A stretch of DNA of 64,000 nucleotides, taken from a bacterium (lineage in GTDB: Bacteria > Oederibacteriota > JAAXVQ01 > JAUVAV01). The translations under genes were made by a program, and so were the position numbers. The notes below the pieces were generated by a model. The model did no database searches, was not told the origin of the DNA, and saw only the letters and a program-made list of their open reading frames with translations. This document shows, piece after piece, positions 53,239 through 62,216 of this stretch (positions are counted from its first letter, which is position 1; each line of letters starts with the position of its first letter). The stretch covers positions 1 through 64,000 of the forward strand of contig JAIORK010000002.1 in the NCBI GenBank assembly GCA_021108215.1, given 5' to 3'.

Positions 53239-54942
53239 ATGAGAACAATACACTGCACATTGGCGCAAACCAATCCAATCATGGGTGATCTTAAGCAGAA
53301 TGCTTCCAGTATTATTGCCCGGCTTGAACAGGCGCGTTGCCAAGGATCCGGTCTGGTGGTTTTTCCTGAAATGGCGCTTTGCGGGTACCCGCCGGAAGAT
53401 TTGCTGCATCAGCCGGTATTTTTAGAAGCAACGCGGCATTATTTAGATAGTTTGGCACCCGCGACCCGTCAACTGACAGCGGTTGTGGGATTTGTTGAAA
53501 AAGAGAAAGAGAAAATTTACAATGCTGCCGCCATTTTTCATGATGGGGAAATTGTTGGCAGCTACCGGAAGGTAGAGCTCCCCAATTACGGCGTTTTTGA
53601 TGAAAAAAGGTATTTTTCAGCGGGTCGACACCCCTTGATCCTGGATTATCATGGTATACGAACCATGGTTACGATTTGTGAGGATATATGGATTTTACAA
53701 GGTGAGGTCGAAAAATTTCTCGTGGAGCAAAAAGCTGATTTGATTTTAAATTTATCTGCGTCACCCTTTCACACCGGGAAAACCCATGAGAGAAGAAGCA
53801 TGCTGGCGAGTTTGGCCAAACGGGCGCAAGCCGCCATTGCTTATGTTAATTTGGTGGGTGGGCAGGATGAACTGGTTTTTGACGGCGGCAGCATGTTTTT
53901 CGATTCCGGCGGGACCTTAAAAGCCAGTGCACCTCAATTTGTGGAAGCCTTGGTATCCGTGACAATGGAAATAGATCCAAAACCGGGGCAGGCAGACCGG
54001 TTACCTGCCAAGGTGAGCGTGTCTGATTCTGAGAACAGCCGGGCCGGCAAGGCGGCCGACAGCTGTGCTCCGGTTTTATCCAGAATTGAGGAAATGACTT
54101 CGGCCCTGGTTTTGGGGACGCGTGATTATGTATTGAAAAACGGATTTAAAAAAGTAGTCTTGGGATTGAGCGGTGGTATTGATTCGGCTTTGACAGCGGC
54201 CATTGCTTGTAAGGCATTGGGCGCCGAAAATGTGATGGGTGTCACCATGCCTTCTGAGTTTTCTTCGTTTGAAACCAAGAATGATGCCGTGCTGGCAGCA
54301 AAACGGTTGGGGATGCGCTTGCTGACAGTACCGATTCAGCGGATTTTAACGGGCTACCAGCAGGAACTGAAGGAAGTCTTTGGGCCTGGAAAGCCGGGGA
54401 TTGAGAATGAAAATCTTCAGGCGAGAATAAGGGGAAATATTTTAATGGCACTCTCGAACCGGTTTGGATGGCTGGTACTGACGACGGGAAATAAAAGTGA
54501 GACTGCTGTTGGGTATTGTACGCTTTATGGGGATATGGCAGGTGGTTTTGCGGTGATCAAAGATGTGCTGAAAAAAGATGTTTACCAGGTGGCAAAGTTT
54601 ATGAATGAAACCAGTCAGGATGATGTAATCCCGCAAAGTACGATTACGCGTGCGCCGACTGCGGAGTTGCGTACCGGCCAAAAAGATGAGGATAGTCTGC
54701 CACCCTATGCAATCCTGGATGAAATCGTACGCGGGTATGTTGAAGAGGATTTGGATGCGGAAACCATGGTGGAAACCGGACTGGATGCAGCCATTGTATT
54801 TCAAACCATCCGCATGATTGATAAAAGCGAGTACAAGCGGCGCCAGGCTGCACCCGGGGTGAAAATTACGCCAAAAGCATTTGGACGAGATCGACGTATT
54901 CCAATCACCAATCGATTTGATCCTACTGAACCCTTGTCTTGA
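53239..54942 (+). CDS. nadE: glutamine-dependent NAD+ synthetase
   Basis: The 567-residue two-domain enzyme carries out the last step of NAD+ synthesis. The N-terminal nitrilase-type glutaminase (1-~260) has E44 in FPEMAL, the Lys of YRKVELPNYG and nucleophile C147 in TICEDIW. The C-terminal synthetase has the P-loop SGGIDSA (311-317), NxxARIRG in LQARIRGNILM and TGNKSETAVGY. Length and order are standard for the bacterial glutamine-dependent form. Confidence 0.96.
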   Translation: MRTIHCTLAQTNPIMGDLKQNASSIIARLEQARCQGSGLVVFPEMALCGYPPEDLLHQPVFLEATRHYLDSLAPATRQLTAVVGFVEKEKEKIYNAAAIFHDGEIVGSYRKVELPNYGVFDEKRYFSAGRHPLILDYHGIRTMVTICEDIWILQGEVEKFLVEQKADLILNLSASPFHTGKTHERRSMLASLAKRAQAAIAYVNLVGGQDELVFDGGSMFFDSGGTLKASAPQFVEALVSVTMEIDPKPGQADRLPAKVSVSDSENSRAGKAADSCAPVLSRIEEMTSALVLGTRDYVLKNGFKKVVLGLSGGIDSALTAAIACKALGAENVMGVTMPSEFSSFETKNDAVLAAKRLGMRLLTVPIQRILTGYQQELKEVFGPGKPGIENENLQARIRGNILMALSNRFGWLVLTTGNKSETAVGYCTLYGDMAGGFAVIKDVLKKDVYQVAKFMNETSQDDVIPQSTITRAPTAELRTGQKDEDSLPPYAILDEIVRGYVEEDLDAETMVETGLDAAIVFQTIRMIDKSEYKRRQAAPGVKITPKAFGRDRRIPITNRFDPTEPLS

Positions 54943-54975
54943 TGGGCGATCGCTCTGTCTGTTCAGGTATTCACT

Positions 54976-55923
54976 ATGTTTAAACTAAGAAAAAAAACAG
55001 ATCAACCTTTACTTCTGTTGGCACCTATGATGGATTTATCCGGATGGGCATTTCGGGAACTCGTCCGCCGGGCAGGCGGGTGTCATCTTTTTTACTCAGA
55101 AATGCTCAATGCCCGGCGTGTTCCGATAGAAAAGGACAGCGTCCCGCTGTTTCGCGGTTTTGAGAATGAATCCAACCTGATGATTCAATTGTTAGGGAAC
55201 CAGGCGGATCAACTGACGGCATCAATTAGACGACTGGAGCAATCGTTTAATCCTTTGGGGTATGATTTAAACATGGGGTGCTCGCGCACGGCGATTATGC
55301 GGCATGGATGGGGCGCAGCCATGCTTCAGGATTTCAATGCGACCTCCAAAGTGTTGGCTGCCATGCGCAAGCAGACGCTGAAACCCTTCACAGTTAAAAT
55401 TAGAAATGCATGGTCAAGCATCAAAGAAGCGGGACTGTTTTTAAAAATGATTGAGGAGCAGGGTATTGATGCTCTGATTGTGCATCCGCGTACACCGGAA
55501 AAAATATTTACCCGGCCTGCCAAGTGGGAATGGATCGCAGAGGTAAAAGCCATGGTAAGTATTCCTGTGATTGGGAATGGTGATATTCTTACTGCGGCAG
55601 ATGCAAAGAGGATGCTGGAGCAAACTCAGTGTGACGGCATTATGATTGGCAGGGGTGCGGTTGCAAATCCGGATATTTTTAATCTGATCCATGAAAAAAA
55701 GCCTTTTTATTCAAGTAAAGCCATGATATTTCACGAACTGATTGACCTGATGGGGGAAGAAGTATCTCATCCCAAAAGAAGATCGGAATTAAAGACTTTT
55801 TGTGAGTATTTTGCAGAAGGAATGCCGGTTCCGCACTGGTTTTGGGGTAAAATACAGGGTTTGCGGGATTCAGAGAGTATTATTGAAGTTGCCACCGATT
55901 TCCTCATGAAAAATAACTTTTAG
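54976..55923 (+). CDS. dus: tRNA-dihydrouridine synthase
   Basis: The 315-residue FMN enzyme reduces uridines in tRNA D-loops. LAPMMDLSGWAFRELVR begins the TIM barrel; the catalytic Cys102 is in LNMGCSRTAI (usually GCPS), followed by GWGAAML, TVKIRNAW, HPRTP, GNGDI and MIGRGAVANPDIF. The C-terminal helical domain is present. It is close behind nadE (33 bases). Subtype is not clear. Confidence 0.92.
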   Translation: MFKLRKKTDQPLLLLAPMMDLSGWAFRELVRRAGGCHLFYSEMLNARRVPIEKDSVPLFRGFENESNLMIQLLGNQADQLTASIRRLEQSFNPLGYDLNMGCSRTAIMRHGWGAAMLQDFNATSKVLAAMRKQTLKPFTVKIRNAWSSIKEAGLFLKMIEEQGIDALIVHPRTPEKIFTRPAKWEWIAEVKAMVSIPVIGNGDILTAADAKRMLEQTQCDGIMIGRGAVANPDIFNLIHEKKPFYSSKAMIFHELIDLMGEEVSHPKRRSELKTFCEYFAEGMPVPHWFWGKIQGLRDSESIIEVATDFLMKNNF

Positions 55924-55952
55924 TTACCCGCTCGGGCCAGCCACAGGCCATG

Positions 55953-56123
55953 TGGTGCCAGGCACCAAAATTTGTTGATATTAAAATAGTTAGAGCACTG
56001 CAGAGAACTGGATGCTCCTGGGTATTGATCAAACTCAGTAGGGAATGGTCGCCCGGCATTCGCCCGGCAAGCTGACCATTCCCTACAAAAAATGATGTAC
56101 CCCAAAGTGCCAGGTACCTTTGG
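55953..56123. repeat. GTAGGG palindrome flanked by GTGCCAGG boxes
   Basis: The palindrome at 56038-56086 is a near copy of 32428-32476 with T for C in the left arm and A for G at the paired base, preserving the stem. It is flanked by GTGGTGCCAGGCACC (55953) and AAGTGCCAGGTACCTTTGG (56102), two related boxes. The whole fills most of the 340-base gap between dus and the TetR gene and holds no gene. Confidence 0.65.
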
Positions 56124-56152
56124 AGTTTTTAAAGGTAAACTGATTTGACAAA

Positions 56153-56205
56153 TTGACAATATAGGTGGATACTTATAATAGACTGAACGTTCGGTCTGTT
56201 ATAAG
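56153..56205 (+). promoter_or_regulatory. sigma-70 promoter overlapped by a 34-bp palindromic operator
   Basis: TTGACA (56153) and TATAAT (56174) are 15 bases apart. The -10 box lies in a 34-base palindrome (56172-56205) with core AGACTGAACGTTCGGTCT and only two mismatched pairs. It precedes the TetR gene by 58 bases, the normal arrangement for autorepression of a TetR-exporter operon. Confidence 0.82.
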
Positions 56206-56263
56206 ATTTATTAAACATTGAATAGACTTGGCGTTCGAGAACGGAAATGTTGGAGGCGTTATT

Positions 56264-56941
56264 ATGGTTCAGGAAGCAGGAAAAAAGATCGCTGTTACTG
56301 AGGAAGAGAAGGAAATGCAAAAGCAAAAAATCATTTTTGCCGCAGTTAAAGTTTTCGGTAGCAATGGATACCATAGGAGTACAATCACTCAAATTGCCCA
56401 GGCAGCGGATATGGGGCGCGGAACACTTTATTGGTATTTTAAAAGCAAGGAAGAATTATTTAAGGCAATTATTTCTCAGATTCACACTGACTGGGTTGAG
56501 CAACTTGAAGCAGAGGTTGGAAAATCCGGTACGCTGCATGAAAAATTACGCAGTATCATTTATAATTGGCTGGAAAAAGTTGTGCATCACCAGGAGCTGT
56601 ACAATATTTTTTATTCTGTAATCGGCGAGACCCAAGGGGATTTTGCAGAAGAAATGCATGCGGCTGTCGGTTCGCTGTATAAATCCACTATATGTATTTT
56701 AGAGAAATTGTTTAATCAGACGGTGCAAGCTAAGCTGATGCGTCCGGCAGATACCCATCGTTTGGCAAGATTATTGGTGGGATTTATTGACGGGATGATT
56801 ATGCAGCATATTTTTGTGGAACCGGTTAATCCTCATGCCATGACAGAGGTGGTGATGAATCTTCTGTTCAAGGGATTGCGTCCTGAACAGACCGTGTCCA
56901 GGGACGAGGAAAATCCGAAGGAGGCGAGCAATAATGTTTAA
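56264..56941 (+). CDS. TetR-family transcriptional repressor
   Basis: The 225-residue regulator has an N-terminal HTH (~25-70: IIFAAVKVFGSNGYHRSTIT, then GRGTLYWYFKSKEELF) and a helical ligand domain. ATG 56264 has TGGAGG seven bases upstream; an upstream in-frame ATG lies near the operator and is rejected. The stop overlaps the RND gene start by 8 bases. It probably binds the palindrome at 56172-56205 and controls the exporter, LolA-like and barrel genes. Confidence 0.93.
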   Translation: MVQEAGKKIAVTEEEKEMQKQKIIFAAVKVFGSNGYHRSTITQIAQAADMGRGTLYWYFKSKEELFKAIISQIHTDWVEQLEAEVGKSGTLHEKLRSIIYNWLEKVVHHQELYNIFYSVIGETQGDFAEEMHAAVGSLYKSTICILEKLFNQTVQAKLMRPADTHRLARLLVGFIDGMIMQHIFVEPVNPHAMTEVVMNLLFKGLRPEQTVSRDEENPKEASNNV

Positions 56942-59615
56942 AAGACTATACTCAAAATTTGTGGATTTTTCAGTGGCCAAACCCTGGTGGATCATTGGTG
57001 GTGCATTTTTATTGACACTGTTTTTTATATGGCAGGCCGGCCAATTGAAACTGGCCATGACCTGGATGGATATGATGCCCCAAAAAGAAGCATTTGTGAA
57101 GGAGTACCGTCATTTGGTGAAGACCTTTGGTACCACGGATATGATCATGGTCGTGGTTGAGGCGCCGACAGAGGAAGACGTTATCGCCATGACAGAAGAA
57201 ACTGCGGCTCGTTTAAAAACGCTGGGTAAATGGGTCAAGCGAATTGATTATACAGTGGATCTTGATTTTATCCGAAAACATGGTCTGATGCTTTCCAAGG
57301 CTAAAGATCTAAAACGCATGCAGAGTATGCTGGCCGATCCCAACCTACTTCCGTGGTTGACAGCGCTCAATGATGATTTTGAGCGGGAATATATCGAGGA
57401 TTCCGGGAATATGAAAAAGGATGAAGCACAGATTGCTTCACAGATCAATGCTCTGGGTGTTTTGGCAGATACACTCTCGCGTTTATCCAACACGGGAAAC
57501 GTTTTAGATGGCGACATGGAAATGCTGGTAGAACGTCTCACGATTGGGGAGAAATATTTTTTATCATCTGATCGCAAAATGGCGATGTTAATTATTGCGC
57601 CGACTTTTACCGCAGATGATACCGACCTCGCCTATGCGGGTGTGTTGGATATGCAGGCAGTGATTGATACCCTCAAGCAGGAAAATGCCGGGATATGGAT
57701 TGGGCTGACCGGTATGAGTGTGATCATGAAAGATGAAATGAAAACCGCGCAGGAAGACAGCATGATCTTAACTTTAGGGGCATTGTTGATTATCACAGCT
57801 TTGTTTATCATCACATTTCGCATGTGGACCGCACCGCTTTTAGCCATGCTTATTTTGGTCATCGGCATTATCTGGGATTATGGTCTGGCAGGTCTGTTGA
57901 TTGGGAAACTTACGATGTTTAGCGCGATGAGCGCTGTTTTGTTAATTGGACTAGGTGTGGATTATCTTATGCATTTTCTGAGCAGCTTTTTTGAAGCGCG
58001 GGTGGAAGGCAAGGGTGCGCATGCCGCCATTATGTATGTTTATCGTACCAGTGGCCGGGGTATCGTGCTGGGTGCCATCACGACATCCCTGGTTTTTTTC
58101 TCCATGATATTATCTGATTTTCCTGCCATGGTAGAGTTTGGCGTGACTATGGGACTGGGTATTTTGGCCTGTATGTTTGTGACCCTGGTCCTTTTACCCG
58201 CGATTATGGTTTTACGGGAACGGCATTTACAAAAAAAAGTTGCTCGCGGGAAAAATGTCACACCTTTTTCCGCTCAATTCACGTTTCTCAACCAGAGTGC
58301 TGCAGTGGCATACAATCGTCCCTGGAGAACCATCATCGTGGTGTTGATAGCCACCGCTTTGATGCTGTGGGGAGTGAGCAAGCTCAAGTTTGATCATAAT
58401 TTTTTGAACGTTGAGGCCAAAGGACTCGAGTCGGTTGAACTTTATGATATCATGGAGGAACGCTTTGATCTTTCCGCAGATGCATTGATGTTTACAACCG
58501 ATTCATTGGAAGCCGCAGAAAAGAAAATGTATGCCTTGGATGACCTGACTACGGTGGGTCAGGCAGATTCTCTGGCCCGCTATTTGCCCTCAGAAAAATC
58601 GCAATCACAGCGGAAACCGTATGTGGACAGTATTTACAATACGGTCAAGCAAACAAACTATGCTGTCCGGATGAATACTATGGAATTCGCCAAGCAGATC
58701 GAGCGTCTCTCCGATAATATTGTTGAGATCGGGCAGTTGGCCTATTTGAGTGGGCTTACCAAGGTCACGAAGCAATGTGATTTCATTACAGGGTTGGATA
58801 CTGAAGGAAATCAGAAAAACATAAATCGACTCAAAAAAGCTGCGAAAAATATCCGCCAAGTGGATAAACAAAATCTATCCGGGTTATCTCAAAGTTTTTT
58901 TAAGCACATGAAAAATACGATTACTTCTATGGCGAATTCCAATTCCATATCATTGGAAGAAATCCGCCCGGATACCCGGGATCGTTTTTTGAGCAGTGAT
59001 GAGAAATTGTATGCTGTTCAGGCGTATTCCAGGAAAAATGTCTATAAGCATATGAATGATACCAGTTTTATTGATGATGTTCAGTTGATTGCGCCTCAGG
59101 CTACCGGGATGCCAACGATATTTAAGGAATTGATTGCCATTTCAAGTGAGAAAGGTAAAATGGCGCTTATCATCGCATCCATAGTGATTGTTGTCCTGTT
59201 ATTGATTACGTTTAGGAGTGTTGAGCATACACTATTGGCATTGATTCCTGTGGTTTTTGGTTACATATTTATGTTTGGTACGATGGGATGGATCGGTATG
59301 CCGCTTTCGATTGTGAGTGTCATGATGCTCCCGTTGATTGTAGGGATCGGTATTGATGATGGTATTCATCTGGTGAATCGTTATCGGATCGAGGGGCCGG
59401 GCAGCCAGCCGGTTGTAGTCGCATCGACCGGTAAGGCGATTTTTTTAACCACTGCCACAACCATGCTGGGTTTTGGATCTTTAATCACTGCCAAATACCA
59501 AGGATTTGGGCACATGGGATGGATTACCGTTTTTGGGGTGAGCTGGTGTTTTATTATTTCGATCACTCTGATTCCGGCAATTTTAAAATTAATCGAGAGG
59601 CGGAAAAGATCATGA
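56934..59615 (+). CDS. RND-superfamily (MMPL-type) exporter
   Basis: The 893-residue inner-membrane protein has two repeats of one helix, a large periplasmic loop and five helices. Loops span about 40-270 and 490-735. Conserved MMPL/SSD features include SAVLLIGLGVDYLMHFLSSF in the first half and MLPLIVGIGIDDGIHLVNRY in the second. AAGGAGG precedes ATG. It is coupled to TetR and, by ATGA overlap, to the LolA-like gene. Similar RND-LolA pairs are thought to move lipids or hydrophobic molecules between membranes; the cargo here is unknown. Confidence 0.92.
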   Translation: MFKRLYSKFVDFSVAKPWWIIGGAFLLTLFFIWQAGQLKLAMTWMDMMPQKEAFVKEYRHLVKTFGTTDMIMVVVEAPTEEDVIAMTEETAARLKTLGKWVKRIDYTVDLDFIRKHGLMLSKAKDLKRMQSMLADPNLLPWLTALNDDFEREYIEDSGNMKKDEAQIASQINALGVLADTLSRLSNTGNVLDGDMEMLVERLTIGEKYFLSSDRKMAMLIIAPTFTADDTDLAYAGVLDMQAVIDTLKQENAGIWIGLTGMSVIMKDEMKTAQEDSMILTLGALLIITALFIITFRMWTAPLLAMLILVIGIIWDYGLAGLLIGKLTMFSAMSAVLLIGLGVDYLMHFLSSFFEARVEGKGAHAAIMYVYRTSGRGIVLGAITTSLVFFSMILSDFPAMVEFGVTMGLGILACMFVTLVLLPAIMVLRERHLQKKVARGKNVTPFSAQFTFLNQSAAVAYNRPWRTIIVVLIATALMLWGVSKLKFDHNFLNVEAKGLESVELYDIMEERFDLSADALMFTTDSLEAAEKKMYALDDLTTVGQADSLARYLPSEKSQSQRKPYVDSIYNTVKQTNYAVRMNTMEFAKQIERLSDNIVEIGQLAYLSGLTKVTKQCDFITGLDTEGNQKNINRLKKAAKNIRQVDKQNLSGLSQSFFKHMKNTITSMANSNSISLEEIRPDTRDRFLSSDEKLYAVQAYSRKNVYKHMNDTSFIDDVQLIAPQATGMPTIFKELIAISSEKGKMALIIASIVIVVLLLITFRSVEHTLLALIPVVFGYIFMFGTMGWIGMPLSIVSVMMLPLIVGIGIDDGIHLVNRYRIEGPGSQPVVVASTGKAIFLTTATTMLGFGSLITAKYQGFGHMGWITVFGVSWCFIISITLIPAILKLIERRKRS

Positions 59616-60406
59616 AAATAAATAATGTTTTGCTTATCCTGTTCGCGGCTTTTTTTGTAAGGACGGGTTTGAAACCCGTCCTTGCAAAGCCGGGAGTTGA
59701 TGCAGATTTGAAAAATGGCCTGACAGCAGAAAAAATTCTTGATAAAGCGGATGCCGTGGCCAAGAGTGATTCGAGCAAAGGAATTATGGAGACCATTATT
59801 ATCACGACAAGTGGTGCGGAACGCACGTTGGTTTCGGAAGCCTTCTCAAAAGATGGCCAGGACAAACAATTGACCCGTTATATCAAACCCGCACGCGTGA
59901 AAGGTGAATCCATGCTCATGCTCAATGATGGTAATGACATCTGGTATTATTCGCCGCGCACAGACCGGGTGCGTAAAATTGCCTCGCATGCCAAAAAGAA
60001 AAAAGTGATGGGTTCGGATTTTACTTACGAAGATATGGCCAGCGGGACAATGGCGAGGAAATACACCGGGGAATTGCTGGGTATTGTTAAACAAGCAAAA
60101 AAGAAATGTTTTCACTTAGAACTGATTCCCACGCCGGCGGGGCCGTCTTACGCAAAAATTCAAACCTGGATTGATCAAGCGACATTTGTGATGTTGCGGG
60201 TTGACTATTGGGACAAAGGTGAGAAACCCTTCAAACGTCTTATTTTAAGCGAGGTTAAAAATATTGACGGACATCTAACCCCGATGCGCTATGCGATGAC
60301 AAATTTAAAAGAAAATTCAGAGACCGTGATGAAGATACTTGAAATTGAATATGATCTTGAATTAAGAGATGCATTATTTACAGAACGGAATTTGAAAAAA
60401 AGGTAA
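59612..60406 (+). CDS. LolA-like outer-membrane lipoprotein-sorting protein
   Basis: The 264-residue periplasmic protein belongs to the LolA-like group linked to MMPL transporters, with RYIKPARVKGESMLMLNDGN, IWYYSPRTDRVRKIA and GSDFTYEDMASG as typical features. The signal peptide is odd: after MKINNVLLILFAAFF the residues VRTGLKPVLA are encoded by a GTAAGG palindrome (59657-59685). It overlaps the RND gene by 4 bases and is followed by the long inverted repeat at 60466. Confidence 0.88.
   Translation: MKINNVLLILFAAFFVRTGLKPVLAKPGVDADLKNGLTAEKILDKADAVAKSDSSKGIMETIIITTSGAERTLVSEAFSKDGQDKQLTRYIKPARVKGESMLMLNDGNDIWYYSPRTDRVRKIASHAKKKKVMGSDFTYEDMASGTMARKYTGELLGIVKQAKKKCFHLELIPTPAGPSYAKIQTWIDQATFVMLRVDYWDKGEKPFKRLILSEVKNIDGHLTPMRYAMTNLKENSETVMKILEIEYDLELRDALFTERNLKKR
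59657..59685. repeat. palindrome inside a signal-peptide coding region
   Basis: AAGGACGGGTTT and its exact reverse complement, separated by one base, encode RTGLKPVL in the LolA-like signal peptide. It belongs with the GTAGGG palindromes at 9444 and 60672. Confidence 0.85.
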
Positions 60407-60465
60407 AGGCGATTACACGGATTTGAAAACACTCTTGTCCGAATTAAGTAATACCGTATGTGATA

Positions 60466-60608
60466 AAGCCGGTTGGAATGATTATTTTAAAAGAAAAAAA
60501 ACTCACTGGCAATAAGGGTATAGTCATCGTGGGTTATATCGTCGAAGCTTGTTTGGTTGTGCGTTGACAGTGCCGGTTTTTCTTTTAAAATAATCATTCC
60601 AACCGGCT
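60466..60608. repeat. long inverted repeat, 33-bp perfect arms
   Basis: Arms 60466-60498 (AAGCCGGTTGGAATGATTAT...) and 60576-60608 are exact reverse complements around a 77-base loop. It starts 60 bases after the LolA-like stop, within a 307-base gap that otherwise holds only the palindrome at 60672. Confidence 0.92.
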
Positions 60609-60671
60609 TAACAACAGGGTGCTTTGTGAATTAGGACAGCAATGATTTGGAAATTTGATTATGCGAATATT

Positions 60672-60694
60672 GTAGGGGCGCGGTTCCCGCGCCC
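60672..60694. repeat. partial GTAGGGG palindrome before a start codon
   Basis: GTAGGGGCGCGGTTCCCGCGCCC has an 8-bp GGGCGCGG/CCGCGCCC stem but lacks the closing CTAC. It ends 20 bases before the ATG at 60714, just upstream of the GAGG ribosome site. Confidence 0.7.
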
Positions 60695-60713
60695 GAAGAG
60701 CGAGGTGTTGAAA

Positions 60714-61907
60714 ATGAAAAAAACCATAATGATTATTATGGCTGCCCTTATCGCCGGGGCAGGTTTTCAACCTGTTACGGCCATGGGAGCTGAGTTGTCA
60801 GGCTATTATGAAGGTCAATTAACCGGGTATGCAATTCAGGACACGGCTCTATGGCAAATGACCAACCGTTTGCGTATCGATTTATCTGCGGACGTCGGTG
60901 AAAATGCTTCGATGTCTGCCAGTCTGGCGGGCATGACTTATCACGGCTATACGGATATGAACCTGCTGGAGGTCTTGCCGGAGGACATCCAAAGCAATAT
61001 TGTTCGGAGTTTCGGCACAGCAGTGGACACTCTTTTTCACTACACATATGAAGAAACCGCCTGGTCATTGGAGAATGCATTTCTAACATTTTATCCAGGT
61101 GCTTTTACCATTCGTATTGGGCGTCAGCAACTGCCGTGGGGAACCGGCTATGCCTGGAACCCGAGCGATATTTTCAATACCAAGAGTCTGCTTGATCCTG
61201 CCTACGAAAAGTCCGGTCAGGATGCATTGAAAGTGGAATGGGGGTTTGGCGAGTCCGGCGGTATTGTGCTGGTTTATCAACCCGGTGTGCGTTGGCAAGA
61301 CAGCACCCGTGCCTGCAAAGTGAAAGTGCAGGCCGGGAGTTTTGATCTCAGTGCATCAATCATCGACCAGGCCTATGACGTACTCGATGTTTTCAGCATG
61401 ATACCGCAAACCCGGGAAACCCGCCGGATTGTAGCAATGGATTTTGTGGGTCAGGCGGGCGATTTCGGAGTATGGGGTGAGGGTGTATTTTTCCAGGGAC
61501 CGTCGGATACTCAAAATTGGCAATTGGTCCTGGGTGCAGACACCACCTTTGAATTTCAAACCTCACTGATGGTTGAGTATTTCCGTGATTGGCAAGGGAC
61601 TGCGAATGCCGGGGATTATGATGTGGCGGATTGGGTTGACTTGATTATGGGGCAGCGAATCACAATGGGCAGGGATTATGCCATGCTGATGATTTCCCAC
61701 CCGGTTCATGATTTTATTGATGTGACCCTCATGACAGTCATGAATTGCAATGATCGTTCATTCGGCTTGATTCCCACGATTGCATACACTTATTCCGACG
61801 ATGTTGTCATCACGCTTGTGGGAAACATTTTTGGCGGAAGTTCAGGCAGTGAATACGGCGGGTTGGATACACAAGGCGGGTATCTGCGTGTGAAGGCTTA
61901 TTTCTAA
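60714..61907 (+). CDS. outer-membrane beta-barrel protein of the RND/LolA operon
   Basis: The 397-residue product has a signal peptide (MKKTIMIIMAALIAGAGFQP, then VTA) and a beta-barrel pattern with GRQQLPWGTGYAWNPSDIFN, reminiscent of DUF1302-like barrels, ending YLRVKAYF with terminal Phe. Part of the signal peptide (AGAGFQPVTA, 60756-60778) again looks derived from a GGGGCAGGTTT/AACCTGTTAC palindrome. It is probably the outer-membrane partner of the exporter system. GAGG at 60702-60705 supports ATG 60714. Confidence 0.8.
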   Translation: MKKTIMIIMAALIAGAGFQPVTAMGAELSGYYEGQLTGYAIQDTALWQMTNRLRIDLSADVGENASMSASLAGMTYHGYTDMNLLEVLPEDIQSNIVRSFGTAVDTLFHYTYEETAWSLENAFLTFYPGAFTIRIGRQQLPWGTGYAWNPSDIFNTKSLLDPAYEKSGQDALKVEWGFGESGGIVLVYQPGVRWQDSTRACKVKVQAGSFDLSASIIDQAYDVLDVFSMIPQTRETRRIVAMDFVGQAGDFGVWGEGVFFQGPSDTQNWQLVLGADTTFEFQTSLMVEYFRDWQGTANAGDYDVADWVDLIMGQRITMGRDYAMLMISHPVHDFIDVTLMTVMNCNDRSFGLIPTIAYTYSDDVVITLVGNIFGGSSGSEYGGLDTQGGYLRVKAYF

Positions 61908-61988
61908 GCGTCGTGAGGGGCGGATACAGGAATGGCTCGATGAAAAAATAGGTGGAAGGAATTAAGCGATGCCGGAAGGGTGTACTCT

Positions 61989-62156
61989 TTGGTTGTTTTC
62001 CTGGGAGGAATTTTATGTTTTTCGATACATAGTTTTTTTATAAAGAAAGGACATCCCGAGTTTAAAACGCCGGTATCGCTGGGGATATCGATTGCTATTT
62101 TAGGGGTCTCGCTGGTTCAATTGGGAGTGACGCTCAAATTTTGGCTGTTTGTGTAG
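61989..62156 (+). CDS. possible small membrane protein
   Basis: A 55-codon frame from TTG 61989 (GGAAGG nine bases upstream; GTG 61980 also in frame) encodes two hydrophobic segments, VVFLGGILCFSIHSFF and SLGISIAILGVSLVQLGV, joined by a polar loop KKGHPEFKTP. It ends just before a strong terminator. No homologue is recognised; the composition is what suggests a real gene. Confidence 0.4.
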   Translation: MVVFLGGILCFSIHSFFIKKGHPEFKTPVSLGISIAILGVSLVQLGVTLKFWLFV

Positions 62157-62160
62157 CAGT

Positions 62161-62214
62161 ATCCATAAAAAAAGGGGTGTGCACCATTTGGCGCACACCC
62201 CTTTTTTTATGGAT
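62161..62214. terminator. bidirectional intrinsic terminator
   Basis: A 22-bp perfect stem (ATCCATAAAAAAAGGGGTGT... with a 10-base loop) has A and T tracts on either side of a GGGGTGTGC core, so it can stop transcription on both strands. It separates the small membrane ORF from the convergent surface-protein gene. Confidence 0.9.
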
Positions 62215-62216
62215 CA

